A stretch of DNA of 64,000 nt from positions 1 through 64,000 of the forward strand of contig JAAQTN010000024.1 of assembly GCA_011742915.1 (NCBI GenBank), written 5' to 3'. Every line of letters begins with the position of its first letter. The first letter of the stretch is position 1. The stretch comes from Billgrantia desiderata. GTDB lineage: Bacteria; Pseudomonadota; Gammaproteobacteria; Pseudomonadales; Halomonadaceae. Positions 42,472 through 51,040 of this stretch are shown one piece after another. The translations under genes and the position numbers were made by a program. Below the pieces are notes generated by a model. The model was given only the letters and a program-made list of their open reading frames with translations. It made no database searches and was not told the origin of the DNA.

Positions 42472-43854
42472 TCACCAGGCGGCATACAGAAACCATCCTG
42501 CCAACAGCGGAATGCACGCCAGCAGGAAGCGGGCATTCCAGCGATAGCCGATATGGATCGAGGCCACACCAGTGAAGCGCGACAGGATCAGCATCGAGGC
42601 CGTTATGGGCGACGACATCAGCGCCAGCGCCCAGCCAACCATTAGTGCGGCACCGGTCAGCGCCGGCGTCAGGCCTTCGATGGCAAGCGTCGGCAGCAGG
42701 CCAACGAGCAGCGTCACGGTGACGATGGGGTTGACGCCGACCTGGGCCAGCCCCACCACCAGCAGCATGGCCAATACGGCATTGACCGCCCCGAGCGGCT
42801 CGATGATGCCGAGCAGCGGCCCCAGACTCTCCACCGGTATCAGCCCTACGCAAAGATGGCCAAGGTAGCCCGCCCCTCCAAGTATCACGACCTCGTTACC
42901 GATGGGAGCTACCAGCCACGGTAGCTGGCGTCGCAGGCTTGCCACCGCCGCCGGCACGCCCAGCAGGCCGAGTCGATGCCGCTGCCAGGCGAGCCAGGCC
43001 ATTGCGCTGAGCGGCGCGCCGACCAGGGCGGCAATCGGCAGGCGCAGATCGAGTGCCCAGGAGAGCACGAACACCAGCGTGACGATGCCCAGCAGCAGCA
43101 GACAGAACTGTCCCAAGGGAGCCAGCGAAGGCGCCGGCTGGCTGACACTGCGCGCTGCCGTGTTCGGGCCGGTCAGAAAATCGACACTCCAACCCACCAG
43201 GAAGATGAGCAGCGCCGCACCGATCACATAGGGTGCGAGGTCGATCCAGCGCAGCTCGGGTAGGCTCGAAAGCACCACCGCCACACCGATCCCCATCGGC
43301 GAGATCAGCGGGGCCAGGGAGAACCCCCGCAGCAGAGCCAGCATCATACGGCGCTGGCGCGCTCGACGTACCCACTCTCGCCCCTGGGCCGCCGTCAGCG
43401 TGTTGCTCTTCTCGATCATGCCGGCGAACAGATTGAGCACGCCGATATTGAGAATGATGCCGAACAGCGCCGAGCCGGCGGAAAGAATGGGGTATCGGCG
43501 AGCGGGCGGCTGCAGCAGCATGGCTGTACCGCAGCGACGCACCAGCCGCGAGCGATAGGCCGGCAGGCGCAGCAGGCTCAATGCCACGACGAAGGTGGCG
43601 AAGAAGGCGAAGCGCCCGGCAGCCTCGAACAGCAACCATCCCGCTGCCTCGGCTCGCCATAGCACCACCAGGGTCGCCAGGCAGGCGCTCAGCAGCAGTA
43701 CTCGGGCCATGTGGGAGAGTACTGCGCCCAAGGTGGCCAGATAAGCCGCCAGGGCAAGGATGCCCACTGCCTGCAGCACGATGCTGTAAAAAACCAGATG
43801 GCTCAGAGTGGCCAGCGTGACGATAACCAGCAGGCCGGCGCGAAGTCGCGCCAT
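42472..43854 (-). CDS. Polytopic membrane protein of unknown family
   Basis: 460 residues with roughly twelve hydrophobic helices and few charged loops; MARLRAGLLVIVTLATLSHL begins the first. Internal features include APLISPMGIGVAVVLSSLPE, LTGPNTAARSV, GGAGYLGHLCVGLIPVES and NPIVTVTLLVGLLP, whose SP/NP-containing breaks recall IT-superfamily carriers (NhaD, CitM, DctM), but no family was recognised. It is the last gene of the ligase/thioesterase operon, two bases after the thioesterase stop. A role in carboxylate uptake or export for the pathway is plausible but only inferred. Confidence 0.8.
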   Translation of the reverse strand: MARLRAGLLVIVTLATLSHLVFYSIVLQAVGILALAAYLATLGAVLSHMARVLLLSACLATLVVLWRAEAAGWLLFEAAGRFAFFATFVVALSLLRLPAYRSRLVRRCGTAMLLQPPARRYPILSAGSALFGIILNIGVLNLFAGMIEKSNTLTAAQGREWVRRARQRRMMLALLRGFSLAPLISPMGIGVAVVLSSLPELRWIDLAPYVIGAALLIFLVGWSVDFLTGPNTAARSVSQPAPSLAPLGQFCLLLLGIVTLVFVLSWALDLRLPIAALVGAPLSAMAWLAWQRHRLGLLGVPAAVASLRRQLPWLVAPIGNEVVILGGAGYLGHLCVGLIPVESLGPLLGIIEPLGAVNAVLAMLLVVGLAQVGVNPIVTVTLLVGLLPTLAIEGLTPALTGAALMVGWALALMSSPITASMLILSRFTGVASIHIGYRWNARFLLACIPLLAGWFLYAAW

Positions 43855-43856
43855 GC

Positions 43857-44282
43857 TCACTCGGGCAGACCCACCGGCGACTCGCTGCCGCTGCGCCTGC
43901 GAAACGCACCTTCGGCCATGGCCAGCAGTTCGCCATCGGCGCCGACGACTTCGCCGCTGGACATGTACACCTTGCGCCCACCGCCGCGCACCCGGCCGGT
44001 GGCGCGCAGCACGCCGGCCCCAGCAGGCCCCACGAAAGTGGTGGTCAGCGACAGCGTCATGCCGCGGCGTACCCGCCCAAGAGTGGCACAATAGAGCCCG
44101 GCGAGACTCAGAGCACTGTCGAGCATGGAGGTGAGTACACCGCCGTGCACGATGCCGCTGCGATTGAGATGCCGTTCATCGGCTACCAGCTCCACTACCG
44201 CGAGCTCTTCCGCCCACTCGACCACTCGCATGCCGAGCAGCTCATGGTAGCCCATCAACGCCGTCCGTTCGGATTCACTCAT
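43857..44282 (-). CDS. PaaI-type hotdog acyl-CoA thioesterase
   Basis: 141 residues, single hotdog domain. The PaaI/YdiI signature is HLNRSGIVHGGVLTSMLDSALSLAGL, in which the His-Gly-Gly turn and the following Asp shape the active site. It likely releases stalled acyl-CoA intermediates and recycles CoA. Translationally coupled to the ligase gene upstream (ATGA overlap). Confidence 0.88.
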   Translation of the reverse strand: MSESERTALMGYHELLGMRVVEWAEELAVVELVADERHLNRSGIVHGGVLTSMLDSALSLAGLYCATLGRVRRGMTLSLTTTFVGPAGAGVLRATGRVRGGGRKVYMSSGEVVGADGELLAMAEGAFRRRSGSESPVGLPE

Positions 44283-45880
44283 GTCGCGCCCTCCCGATCG
44301 GCCATGTTGCGCAGGCGCCCTTTGAGGATCTTGCCGCTGGCCGTGGCCGGCAGCGACTCCATGAGAATCAGACGTGCAGGGCGCTTGTAGGGAGCCAGCC
44401 GGGCAGCGAGAAACTCGCGCAGCGCTTCCTCGCTGAGCATGGCGCCGGGCTCGCACTGGACGAAGGCGACCACCTCCTCGTTGCCCTCCACCTGGCGCCC
44501 GACCACCGCCGAGAGTGTCACGTCCGGGTGTTCGTTGATCACCGCCTCCACGTCGGGCGGATAGATATTGAAGCCCGAGCGAATGATCAGCTCCTTGCTG
44601 CGTCCGACGATGTAGAGCTGATCATCCTCGTCGAAGCGCGCGATGTCACCGGTATTGAGCCAGCCATCCTCGCTGAGGCAGGCGCGAGTGGCCGAAGGCT
44701 GACGAAAGTAGCCTTTCATCACGTTGGGGCCGCGCACCCATAGCTCACCGGCCCCGGCGTGCTCGGGCTCGTCCTCGCCCCCTTCCCCCAGCGGCTCCAG
44801 GCGATACTCCAGCAACGGCAGCACCCGGCCCACGGTATTGCTGTCGAAGCGATCCTCGATACGGGTCTGGCTGATGGTCGGGCTCGCCTCGGTGAGACCA
44901 TAGCCGTTGTGCAGCGTCAGGCCGAACAGCGCCTGGACACGACGCTTGAGGTCGGCATCCAGGGGCGAGCCGCCGGCGGAGATGTAGCGCAGCGCGGGAG
45001 CCGCCAGCGCGCGCCCTTCGCGACGCAGAAACTCCAGCGTGCGCGCGAACATCGCCGGCACGCCCTGCAGCACGGTGATGCGCTCCTGCTCCAGCGCCGC
45101 CAGCATGGCGGCGGCGTCGAAGCGCGGCACGCTGTAGAGGCAGGCGCCGTTGTAGAGCGAGCCCATGCACACCGACGACAGGCCGAACACGTGCGACATC
45201 GGCAGCACGCCGTAGACCCGCTCGCCCTCACGCAGATGACGCATCCCCCCCGAGAGCGAGGCGATGTAGAGGATACCGCGATGGGTCAGCATCACTCCCT
45301 TGGGTGTGCCGGTGGTACCCGAGGTGTAGATCATCGCCGCCACCTGCTCGGCGCCACTGGCCTCGACCGGCTCCGGCTCCACCTCTATCAGCGGCGATAT
45401 TCTCAGACGTCCCAGAGTCGAATGTGCGTGGACGGCGGCGCCGTGACGTTCTCCGTGGGCCTCGGCGTCCGGCGAGGCTTCGCTGGTGTAGAACACCCGT
45501 CGCGGCTGGCAGTGGTCGCGGATCGCATCGACCTCCTGCGCCGAGAGGCGCGAGTTGACAATAGCCACCCAGACGTCGCGTTCGCTGGCCGCCAGCAGCA
45601 GCGTGACCAGCGCCCGGCCATTCTCGCTCACGGTCATGATGCGGTCGCCCGGGCGTACGTCGAGCGAGTCGAGCCAAGCGGCGGCGGCGCGAATCTCGCG
45701 CCCCAGCTCGGCATAGCTCCAGCGGATCTCGCCATCGACCAGCGCCGGCTCGGCGGCCAGGCGCTCGGCGTTCTCCAACACCCGGGTACTCAAGCGTTCG
45801 GGCAGTTCGGCCACCAGCTCGCTCGCCAGGCGGCCGAAGATCGCCTCGTCAGGCGCCCGGCGGCACACCGAGAGCGCCAT
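44279..45880 (-). CDS. Acyl-CoA ligase, class I adenylate-forming
   Basis: A 533-residue AMP-dependent synthetase. P-loop MIYTSGTTGTPKGVML, the A5 motif NGYGLTEASP, the hinge YIVGRSKELIIRSGFNIYPPDVE and the C-terminal SGKILKGRLRNM with the catalytic Lys are present. It activates a carboxylic acid to its CoA thioester. By context this is the entry enzyme of the pathway. It starts by TGATG coupling to the acyl-CoA dehydrogenase gene; a longer same-frame stretch to 47044 is a shadow of that gene. Confidence 0.92.
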   Translation of the reverse strand: MALSVCRRAPDEAIFGRLASELVAELPERLSTRVLENAERLAAEPALVDGEIRWSYAELGREIRAAAAWLDSLDVRPGDRIMTVSENGRALVTLLLAASERDVWVAIVNSRLSAQEVDAIRDHCQPRRVFYTSEASPDAEAHGERHGAAVHAHSTLGRLRISPLIEVEPEPVEASGAEQVAAMIYTSGTTGTPKGVMLTHRGILYIASLSGGMRHLREGERVYGVLPMSHVFGLSSVCMGSLYNGACLYSVPRFDAAAMLAALEQERITVLQGVPAMFARTLEFLRREGRALAAPALRYISAGGSPLDADLKRRVQALFGLTLHNGYGLTEASPTISQTRIEDRFDSNTVGRVLPLLEYRLEPLGEGGEDEPEHAGAGELWVRGPNVMKGYFRQPSATRACLSEDGWLNTGDIARFDEDDQLYIVGRSKELIIRSGFNIYPPDVEAVINEHPDVTLSAVVGRQVEGNEEVVAFVQCEPGAMLSEEALREFLAARLAPYKRPARLILMESLPATASGKILKGRLRNMADREGAT

Positions 45881-47031
45881 CAGCTCACCTCCCGCACCAT
45901 GTTGCGCGCGATCACTACCTGCTGGATCTGGGTCGTACCCTCGTAGATGCGGAACAAGCGAACGTCGCGATAGAAACGCTCCACCGCGTATTCCGCCATG
46001 TAGCCGGCACCGCCGTGCACCTGCACTGCCCGGTCGGCCACGCGGCCCACCATCTCGGCGCAGAACAGCTTGCAGCAGGAGGCCAGCGTCGAGACGTTCT
46101 CGCCGGCATCCTTTCGCCGCGCAGCGTCGAGTACCATGGTGCGGCCGGCGTAGGCTTCGGTCTTGCTGTCGGCAAGCATCGCCTGCACCAGTTGGTGCTC
46201 GGCCAGCGGCACGCCGAACTGCTTGCGCTCGATGGCGTAGTTGAGCGACTCCTCGACCAGCCGCTCGGCCACGCCCACGCATACCGCCGAGATGTGCAGG
46301 CGGCCGCGGTCGAGTACCTTCATCGCGGTCTTGAAGCCCTTTCCTTCCACACCGCCGATGATGTTTTCGGCCGGTACCCGGCAGTCCTCGAAGATGATGT
46401 CGCAGGTGTGAGCGCCCTTCTGGCCCATCTTGCTGTCGGCCGGGCCGCGCTTGAGCCCCGGGGTATCGCCTTCGACGATGAAGGCAGTGATGCCACCGGC
46501 GCCCTTGTTGCCGGGGTCGGTGCGCGCCATGACGGTGAAGACGTCGGCCTCGGGGCCGTTGGTGATGAAACGCTTGGTGCCGTTGAGCACGTAGTGATCG
46601 CCGTCGCGGACCGCGGTGGTGCGCAGGCTGGCGGCATCCGAACCGGCGTCGGGCTCGGTGAGGCAGAAGGAGCTGAGCAGTTCGCCGGTGGCCAGTCGCG
46701 GCACGTATTTGGCCTTCTGCTCCGGGGTGCCGTCGATCAGGATGCCCTGAGCGCCGATACCGTTGTTGGTGCCGAAGATCGAACGGAAAGCCGGTGAGGT
46801 CTTGCCGATCTCCATCGCCACCAGCGCCTCCTCCTCCATGGTCAGCCCCAGGCCGCCGTACTCCTCCGGAATCGACAGGCCGAACAGCCCCATCTCCTTC
46901 ATCTCCTCGAGCAGCTCCGCTGGCACCGCGTCCTCCTCGGCCAGCCGCGCTTCGTTGGGGATCAGGCGCTCGCGCACGAAGCGGGAAATGGTATCGATGA
47001 GCTGAGCGAGCAGTTCGGGATCGCGAATCAT
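45880..47031 (-). CDS. Acyl-CoA dehydrogenase, canonical type
   Basis: A 383-residue homotetramer-type flavoenzyme: LTEPDAGSDAASL, KRFITNGPEADVF, the ERKQFGVPLAEHQLVQ segment and the terminal RIYEGTTQIQQVVIARNM with the catalytic Glu. It differs from the PimC/PimD-like pair, so the cluster encodes at least two different alpha,beta-dehydrogenation steps or chain-length specificities. First gene of the minus-strand operon. Confidence 0.92.
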   Translation of the reverse strand: MIRDPELLAQLIDTISRFVRERLIPNEARLAEEDAVPAELLEEMKEMGLFGLSIPEEYGGLGLTMEEEALVAMEIGKTSPAFRSIFGTNNGIGAQGILIDGTPEQKAKYVPRLATGELLSSFCLTEPDAGSDAASLRTTAVRDGDHYVLNGTKRFITNGPEADVFTVMARTDPGNKGAGGITAFIVEGDTPGLKRGPADSKMGQKGAHTCDIIFEDCRVPAENIIGGVEGKGFKTAMKVLDRGRLHISAVCVGVAERLVEESLNYAIERKQFGVPLAEHQLVQAMLADSKTEAYAGRTMVLDAARRKDAGENVSTLASCCKLFCAEMVGRVADRAVQVHGGAGYMAEYAVERFYRDVRLFRIYEGTTQIQQVVIARNMVREVS

Positions 47032-47109
47032 GACGTGTCCTCACGCAGGGAAGGCGGCTGATCGGGACGAGACACTCTTGAATCCGGTGAGCGTATCTGT
47101 CCTTATTTG

Positions 47110-47136
47110 GCTAAGCAGAATTTCGCTAGGCAGAAT
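47110..47136. repeat. Two direct repeats in the divergent promoter region, operator candidate
   Basis: GCTAAGCAGAAT (47110-47121) and GCTAGGCAGAAT (47125-47136) differ at one base and are 15 bp apart start to start. They lie between divergent catabolic operons, a fitting place for binding by the IclR protein encoded at 50111. Confidence 0.45.
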
Positions 47137-47242
47137 CAAAGACCGCATTTGATTGTCAGGAAATGTGGCATAGCCTAGGATGGCAGTCAATAAACGAAAT
47201 CACGTTCCGCAATGCAGAACAAAGGTGCCAGAGGAGCTTTCC

Positions 47243-48778
47243 ATGCCGAACGCAACAGCGACCCCGCCCTTCAAGACGCTGGGTATTGTCGGGACCGGCG
47301 CCATGGGCCGCGGTATCGCCCAGATCGCCGCCCAGGCCGGATTGACCGTGCTGCTCCACGACCTGCGCGAAGGCGCCGTCACTGAGGCGCGGGAGTTCGT
47401 TGGCGGCATGTGGCAGCGCGCCGTGGACAAGCAGCGCCTGAGCGAGGCCGAAGCCGAGCGCTATCGCGCCAACCTGAAGGAAGCCGCCACCCTCGGCGAG
47501 CTTGCCGGATGCGACATCGTCGTCGAAGCCATCGTCGAGAAGCTCGAAGCCAAGCAGGCGCTGTTCCAGCAGCTCGAAGAGATTCTCGACGACCAGGCGG
47601 TACTGGCCACCAACACCTCGTCGCTGTCGGTGACGGCGATCGCCTCGAGCTGCCGCCTCCCCCAGCGCGTGATCGGCTTTCACTTCTTCAACCCGGTGCC
47701 GCTGATGAAGATCGTCGAGGTGATTCCGGGTCTGCGCACCGCCAGCGACGTCGCCGACCGGGTGGAAGCGCTGGGCCAGGCCATGGGGCACTTCACCGCG
47801 CGTACTACCGATACCCCGGGCTTCCTGGTCAACCACGCCGGTCGTGCCTTCGGTACCGAAGCGCTGCGCATCCTCGGCGAGCGCGTCACCGATCACGTCA
47901 CCATCGATCGCATCCTGGTCGATCAGGGCGGCTTTCGCATGGGGCCCTTCGCCCTGCTCGATCTCACCGGGCTCGACGTCTCCCATGCGGTGATGGAGTC
48001 GATCTACCACCAGTACTACGAGGAGCCGCGTTTTCGCCCCTCGCCGCTGACCCGTCAGCGCCTCACCGCCGGCCTGCTCGGGCGCAAGACGGGCGAAGGC
48101 TTCTATCGCTATGTGGAAGGCAAACCCCAGGTGCCCGACGAGACCCCGCCGCCCCCGGTCGAACCGCGACCGGTGTGGATCGGCGCCGAGGATGACGAAG
48201 CCCGCCGCCAGCTCATCGGGCTGGTAACCGCAGCGGGCTGGCCGCTGGAGAATGCTGAAGAGAGCCACGAGACGCCCACCCCAGACGCGCTTTGCCTGCT
48301 GGCCCCGCTGGGCGAGGACGCGACTTCCTGCGCCCTGCGGCTGGGCCTGCCCGCCGAGCGCTGCGTGGCCGTGGATCTGCTGGCCGGCCTCGAACGGCGT
48401 CGCAGCCTGATGCTCACACCGGCCACTCGCGCGGCCTACCGTGATGCCGCCGCCGCCCTGTTCGCCCACGACGGCACGCCGGTCAGCGTGCTCGACGACA
48501 GCACCGGCTTCGTGCTGCAGCGGGTGGTGGCCTGCATCGTCAACGTCGGCTGCGAGATCGCGCAACAGGGCGTGGCCGCACCGCAAACCGTCGACCGCGC
48601 CGTAGAGCTGGGTCTGGGCTATCCCCACGGGCCGTTGGCCATGGGCGACCACTACGGCAGCCGTCGGATCCTGACCATTCTCGACAACATGCTGGCCGCC
48701 ACCGGCGATCCCCGCTATCGCGCCAGCCCCTGGCTGCGCCGCCGTGCCACCCTCGATATGCCGCTGACAGCCGTCTGA
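47243..48778 (+). CDS. 3-hydroxyacyl-CoA dehydrogenase, PaaH-like
   Basis: 511 residues: the N-terminal NAD-binding domain (LGIVGTGAMGRGIAQIAAQAG), the catalytic-His motif VIGFHFFNPVPLMKIVEV, and two C-terminal 3HCDH domains (about 195-290, with GFLVNHAGRAFGTEAL, and about 410-505, with GFVLQRVVACIVN). This double C-terminal layout and length are those of PaaH, the 3-hydroxyadipyl-CoA dehydrogenase of phenylacetate degradation, hinting at dicarboxyl-CoA substrates. The start follows GAGGAG. It replaces the dehydrogenase function missing from the crotonase gene. Confidence 0.9.
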   Translation: MPNATATPPFKTLGIVGTGAMGRGIAQIAAQAGLTVLLHDLREGAVTEAREFVGGMWQRAVDKQRLSEAEAERYRANLKEAATLGELAGCDIVVEAIVEKLEAKQALFQQLEEILDDQAVLATNTSSLSVTAIASSCRLPQRVIGFHFFNPVPLMKIVEVIPGLRTASDVADRVEALGQAMGHFTARTTDTPGFLVNHAGRAFGTEALRILGERVTDHVTIDRILVDQGGFRMGPFALLDLTGLDVSHAVMESIYHQYYEEPRFRPSPLTRQRLTAGLLGRKTGEGFYRYVEGKPQVPDETPPPPVEPRPVWIGAEDDEARRQLIGLVTAAGWPLENAEESHETPTPDALCLLAPLGEDATSCALRLGLPAERCVAVDLLAGLERRRSLMLTPATRAAYRDAAAALFAHDGTPVSVLDDSTGFVLQRVVACIVNVGCEIAQQGVAAPQTVDRAVELGLGYPHGPLAMGDHYGSRRILTILDNMLAATGDPRYRASPWLRRRATLDMPLTAV

Positions 48779-48784
48779 TGCCTC

Positions 48785-48812
48785 AAAGGAGCCACCATAA
48801 AGGAGCCACCAT
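48785..48812 (+). repeat. Exact 14-bp tandem duplication of the thiolase ribosome-binding site
   Basis: AAAGGAGCCACCAT occurs twice in direct succession (48785-48798 and 48799-48812). The second copy ends in the real ATG; the first is followed by AA, giving ATAA instead of a start. Two Shine-Dalgarno sequences thus precede the gene. Confidence 0.85.
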
Positions 48813-50019
48813 GCAAGACGCCTACATCTTTGACGGACTGCGCACTCCCTTCGGCCGCCACGGCGGCAGCCTGGCCGCAGTGCGTCCCGACGACCTGCTG
48901 GGTCATGTGCTGAAGGCGCTGGTCGCACGCAACGGCTTTGCCGCCGAGGCCTACGAAGAAGTGCTGGCCGGTTGCACCAACCAGGCCGGCGAGGACTCGC
49001 GCAACGTGGCCCGTCACGCGGGGCTGCTGGCCGGGCTGCCGGTCGAAGTGGCGGCCCAGACGGTCAACCGCCTGTGCGGCAGCGGCCTGGCCGCGGTGAT
49101 CGATGCCGCGCGGGCCACTCGCCTCGGCGAGGGCGAACTGTTCCTTGCCGGCGGCGTGGAGTCGATGTCGCGCGCCCCCTACGTGCTGGGCAAGGCGGAG
49201 TCGCCCTTCGCCCGCAACCAGCCGCTCTACGACACCGTGATCGGCTCGCGCTTCCCCAACCCCTGGCTCGCCCGCGAGTACGGCAGCCACAGCATGCCCG
49301 AGACCGCCGACAACGTGGCCCATGACCTCGGCATCGGCCGTGACGCCAGCGACGCCTTCGCCGCCCGCTCACAGGCGCGCTACGCCGAAGCCCTGGCACG
49401 GGGCTTCTATGACGACGAGCTGCTCGCCGTCGAGGTACCCCAGGGGCGCAAGCAGCCGCCGCTGACAGTGGACCGAGACGAGCATCCGCGTCCGGGTACC
49501 GATGCCGGCAAGCTGGCCCGGCTCGGCCCGCTGTTCGAAGGCGGCGTGGTCACCGCCGGCAACGCCTCCGGCCTCAACGACGGTGCCGCGGCGTTGATCG
49601 TCGGCAGCCTGGCCGCCGGCGAGCGTGCAGGCATGGCCCCGCGGGCGCGTATCGTGGCCAGCGCCGTGGCCGGGGTACCCCCTCGGGTGATGGGGTTGGG
49701 GCCGGTACCGGCCAGCCGCAAGGCGCTGGAACGCGCCGGCCTGAACCTCGCGCAGATGGACGCGATCGAGATCAACGAGGCCTTCGCCGTTCAGGTATTG
49801 GGATGCACCCAGCAGCTCGGACTCGACCCCGACGACAGCCGGCTCAATGCCAACGGCGGGGCCATTGCCATCGGCCATCCATTGGGCGCTTCGGGCGCCC
49901 GCCTTGCGTTGACCGCCCTGCGTCAGCTCGAAGCCGGCGGTGGCCGCTATGCGCTGGTCACCATGTGCATCGGCGTCGGGCAAGGCATCGCCTGCATCAT
50001 CGAAAGAATGAACGTCTGA
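48811..50019 (+). CDS. Thiolase (acetyl-CoA acyltransferase)
   Basis: A 402-residue thiolase, PcaF/FadA-like. The nucleophile Cys is in [12 protein letters not shown] (about residue 89), ESMSRAPYV follows, and the C-terminal [19 protein letters not shown] and MCIGVGQG carry the catalytic His and second Cys. It ends the beta-oxidation spiral by CoA-dependent cleavage. It starts 33 bp after the dehydrogenase gene. Confidence 0.93.
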   Translation: MQDAYIFDGLRTPFGRHGGSLAAVRPDDLLGHVLKALVARNGFAAEAYEEVLAGCTNQAGEDSRNVARHAGLLAGLPVEVAAQTVNRLCGSGLAAVIDAARATRLGEGELFLAGGVESMSRAPYVLGKAESPFARNQPLYDTVIGSRFPNPWLAREYGSHSMPETADNVAHDLGIGRDASDAFAARSQARYAEALARGFYDDELLAVEVPQGRKQPPLTVDRDEHPRPGTDAGKLARLGPLFEGGVVTAGNASGLNDGAAALIVGSLAAGERAGMAPRARIVASAVAGVPPRVMGLGPVPASRKALERAGLNLAQMDAIEINEAFAVQVLGCTQQLGLDPDDSRLNANGGAIAIGHPLGASGARLALTALRQLEAGGGRYALVTMCIGVGQGIACIIERMNV

Positions 50020-50110
50020 TCGCCACGCCGCCCCGGAGCGGCGCCGCCAACGCACCCGCCCGGGGCAATATGCGATACTCCGCCAAACGATTTCGCGACA
50101 GGGAACCGCC

Positions 50111-50920
50111 ATGAACAAGCCCGCCCAGTTGGAAGACGACACCCCGCCGACCAAGGACCGCAACTTCGTCACTGCCCTGGCTCGCGGCCTCGAGCTGCTG
50201 CGCGCTTTCGCCCCCGGCGAGGAATATCTCGGCAATGCCGAACTTTCCAGCCGTACCGGCATTCCCCGCCCCACGGTGTCGCGACTGACCTATACGCTGA
50301 CCCAGCTCGGTTATCTGCGCCACAACACGCGGCTGGAGAAATACCGCCTGGGCCCAGGCATCCTGGCGCTGGGCTACCGCTTCCTGGCCAGTCAGGGCAT
50401 CCGCGAGATCGCCCGCCCCTTCATGCAGCAGTTCGCCGAGGCCACCGACTGCAACGTCAGTCTGGGAGCGGCCGACAAGACCGAAATGGTCTACATCGAA
50501 AGCTGCCACGGCAGCGGCCCGCTGATCGTGCGGCTCGACGTCGGTTCGCGGCTGCCGATGGCGACCACGGCCATCGGGCGTGCCTGGCTTTGCGGTCTTT
50601 CCGAGTCCCGTCGCGAAGCGGTATTGGCGGAGCTGGCCAGGGCCCACGGCGCCGACTGGCCGGCGTTGGAGAAGGGCATCCGGCGCAGCCAGGAGGATTA
50701 CGCCCGCTACGGCTTCTGCCTCTCCGAGGGCGACTGGCAGTCGCAGATCAGTGCCGTGGCCACGCCGCTGGTGCTCGAAGACGGCGCCGAAGTGATGGCG
50801 ATCAACTGCGGCGGTGCCGCCCATCGACTGAGTCATTCGATCATGGTCGACAACCTGGGACCGCGACTGAAGGAAGTGGCACGCCGCATTCTCGGCGAAC
50901 TCGAGCACGGCACCGGCTGA
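50111..50920 (+). CDS. IclR-family transcriptional regulator
   Basis: 269 residues. An N-terminal winged helix (about 18-80; ARGLELLRAF, LSSRTGIPRPTVSRLTYTL) and a C-terminal effector domain (about 90-265) with ADKTEMVYIE and INCGGAA are those of IclR proteins that sense aromatic or carboxylic acids. It is last in the dehydrogenase-thiolase unit, so it is a natural candidate to control the three surrounding transcription units. Confidence 0.9.
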   Translation: MNKPAQLEDDTPPTKDRNFVTALARGLELLRAFAPGEEYLGNAELSSRTGIPRPTVSRLTYTLTQLGYLRHNTRLEKYRLGPGILALGYRFLASQGIREIARPFMQQFAEATDCNVSLGAADKTEMVYIESCHGSGPLIVRLDVGSRLPMATTAIGRAWLCGLSESRREAVLAELARAHGADWPALEKGIRRSQEDYARYGFCLSEGDWQSQISAVATPLVLEDGAEVMAINCGGAAHRLSHSIMVDNLGPRLKEVARRILGELEHGTG

Positions 50921-51040
50921 GGCTGCGTCGAGCCCGAGCTTGGCAAGTCCTGCGCCGCTGTCGCCCAACGGCGTATGATGATATAGTGATGGTGAGATTG
51001 CCTTCGGGCACCATTTTCAGGGAGAGAAGCACCACTCGCC

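Noticed and set aside
45883..47044. N-terminal extension of the acyl-CoA ligase frame
   Set aside because: The extension overlaps the acyl-CoA dehydrogenase gene in another frame and reads as Arg/His-rich shadow. The ATG at 45880 has a Shine-Dalgarno sequence and gives family length.
47156..48928. 590-residue minus-strand ORF
   Set aside because: Antisense to the 3-hydroxyacyl-CoA dehydrogenase gene; no ribosome-binding site or domain.
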